From Clostridiales bacterium UBA6114 (GTDB lineage: Bacteria; Bacillota; Clostridia; Oscillospirales; Butyricicoccaceae): 6,843 nucleotides of DNA. Of the stretch, positions 5,866-6,843 are shown one piece after another; positions within the stretch are counted from its first letter, which is position 1; each line of letters opens with the position of its first letter. The notes beneath the pieces were generated by a model that had not been told where the DNA came from, made no database searches, and saw nothing but the letters and a program-made list of their open reading frames with translations. Location: positions 277,795-284,637 of the forward strand of contig DIWE01000037.1 in NCBI GenBank assembly GCA_002423435.1. Direction: 5' to 3'. The position numbers were made by a program, and so were the translations under genes.

Positions 5866-6744
5866 GTGAAAACAATTAAACAAATTTCGGATTTAACGGG
5901 TATCAGTGTGCGTATGTTGCATTATTACGATAAAATCGGATTGCTAAAACCGAGTACAACAACAGATGCAGGCTACAGACTATATGATGATGATTCCCTT
6001 GAAACCTTGCAGCAAATCCTTTTTTTCAAAGAGTTGGACGTCCCCTTGAATAATATGAGAGAGATATTGGCAAGCCCGCAATATGACAAGGTACAGGCGC
6101 TTCATAGGCAAAAAGAGCTGCTTTCGCTGAAACGCGACCGTCTGAACGAACTTATCTCTCTTATTGAGAAAAAATTGAAAGGCGGCAGCTCAATGAGTTT
6201 CAAAGAATTTGATATGAGCGAATATATCGGCGTATTAGAATCATTTAAGCGGGAACACGAGGATGAAGTTGTCAAATACTTTGGTGGTATAGATGAATTT
6301 GGCAAAAGGATTGAACACATAAAATCGAATGAAATAAGAATCGCGAAACTGGCGATAAAGGAGTTCGGCAGCATCGAAAAATACACCGAAGCCATGAAAA
6401 ATAACCTTAATAATGTGCCGTCAATTATGGAAGGGTATCAGACAATAAAAGACAATGCAGATGTTTACTTGGCTCAATCCAATCAATTAATGGAACGTAT
6501 AACATCTGATTTAAGTAAAGACCCGTCCTCAACAGAGATTCAGGAGATAGTAAAAGAAATGGATGATATGGTCAAAGAGCATTATAAAATCGTCAAGATG
6601 GATATGGGAGAAAACTACTGGGGGTTTATGGCGGATTTTTATTCAAGACCTGAGTTTATAAAAATCAATGATAAAAAGTACGGTAAAGGTGCATCAAAAT
6701 TTATGGGGGAAGCTCTCGAATTTTACAGTGAGAACAACAAATAG
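5866..6744 (+). CDS. MerR-family transcriptional regulator with TipAS-like ligand domain
   Basis: From the GTG the protein has 292 residues. Residues 1-70 are a MerR winged helix-turn-helix: MKTIKQISDLTGISVRMLHY, then YDKIGLLKPS, AGYRLYDDDSL at 35-45 and LQQILFFKELDVPL at 48-61. A dimerising coiled coil spans about 75-105. From about 110 onward is a TipAS-type domain (SFKEFDMSEY at 111-120, ending YSRPEFIKIN and FMGEALEFY), known in Streptomyces TipA to bind thiopeptide antibiotics in an all-helical pocket. No cysteine is present, so the covalent thiostrepton capture seen in TipA is not expected; the ligand may be another hydrophobic drug or cell metabolite. Promoter structure predicts autoregulation. 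The gene is clearly more AT-rich at third positions than its neighbours and stands apart from the acid-uptake operon, suggesting separate acquisition. No target gene such as an efflux pump is visible. Confidence 0.93.
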   Translation: MKTIKQISDLTGISVRMLHYYDKIGLLKPSTTTDAGYRLYDDDSLETLQQILFFKELDVPLNNMREILASPQYDKVQALHRQKELLSLKRDRLNELISLIEKKLKGGSSMSFKEFDMSEYIGVLESFKREHEDEVVKYFGGIDEFGKRIEHIKSNEIRIAKLAIKEFGSIEKYTEAMKNNLNNVPSIMEGYQTIKDNADVYLAQSNQLMERITSDLSKDPSSTEIQEIVKEMDDMVKEHYKIVKMDMGENYWGFMADFYSRPEFIKINDKKYGKGASKFMGEALEFYSENNK

Positions 6745-6785
6745 ACTGCCATTGCAATTAAAAAACTGAGTAAACAAATGCAAAA

Positions 6786-6824
6786 ACACCTCATTTCCAA
6801 AGGGTCCACTTGGAAATGGGGTGT
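6786..6824 (-). terminator. Long inverted repeat, probable minus-strand terminator
   Basis: The 15-base arms 6786-6800 and 6810-6824 pair throughout with one G-U wobble around a 9-base loop. On the minus strand the stem runs into TTTT (6785-6782), as an intrinsic terminator would for a convergent gene entering from the right edge. On the plus strand the stem is followed by ATCCCG with no T-run, although it could still stop or protect the MerR gene transcript. An element end is a less likely alternative. Confidence 0.6.
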
Positions 6825-6843
6825 ATCCCGCATTCTGTGTAAA

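Overview
The window looks like part of a chromosome from an anaerobic, Gram-positive-type bacterium, most likely in the Clostridia. This is inferred from strong AGGAGG-type ribosome binding sites, TTG and GTG starts, a binding protein made as a lipoprotein, and a TipA-type MerR regulator of the kind common in Firmicutes. A diderm such as a synergistete, a group rich in these transporters, cannot be excluded. Most of the window is mid-GC. The right-hand 1 kb is visibly more AT-rich and may have a separate history.

Left two thirds (1-4472, minus strand, transcribed right to left): one apparent operon. In order of transcription it holds a GalB-like PIG-L-family protein (4472-3756), a possible small ORF (3739-3542), a very short leader ORF with a near-perfect Shine-Dalgarno (3527-3483), the substrate-binding lipoprotein TctC (3439-2411), the small membrane protein TctB (2297-1821), the large membrane protein TctA (1797-277), and the start of a YhcH/YjgK/YiaL-family sugar anomerase-like protein that runs off the left edge (256-1). 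TctABC is a complete tripartite tricarboxylate transporter. The enzymes suggest that the imported compound is a carboxylic or sugar acid that is then hydrated or isomerised.

Centre (4473-5496): a 121-bp divergent promoter region separates the operon from a LysR-type regulator on the plus strand. It contains a good sigma-70-type promoter for the operon and, upstream of its -35, a TTAT-N11-ATAA dyad that suits a LysR binding site. The working model is a LysR sensor switching on uptake and catabolism of one organic acid. Tandem hairpins ending in T6 close lysR.

Right (5497-6843): about 340 bp of gene-free, hairpin-rich sequence leads to a self-contained MerR/TipA-type regulator. Its own promoter has the 19-bp spacer and central palindrome typical of MerR control, and its correct start is a GTG at 5866. 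The window ends in a long inverted repeat that reads best as a terminator for a gene arriving from the right on the minus strand.

The least ordinary content is the GalB-like protein, which lacks the usual PIG-L catalytic aspartate, sitting with TctABC and a YhcH-type protein. It is a plausible uncharacterised acid-uptake and catabolism module. Its substrate cannot be read from sequence.
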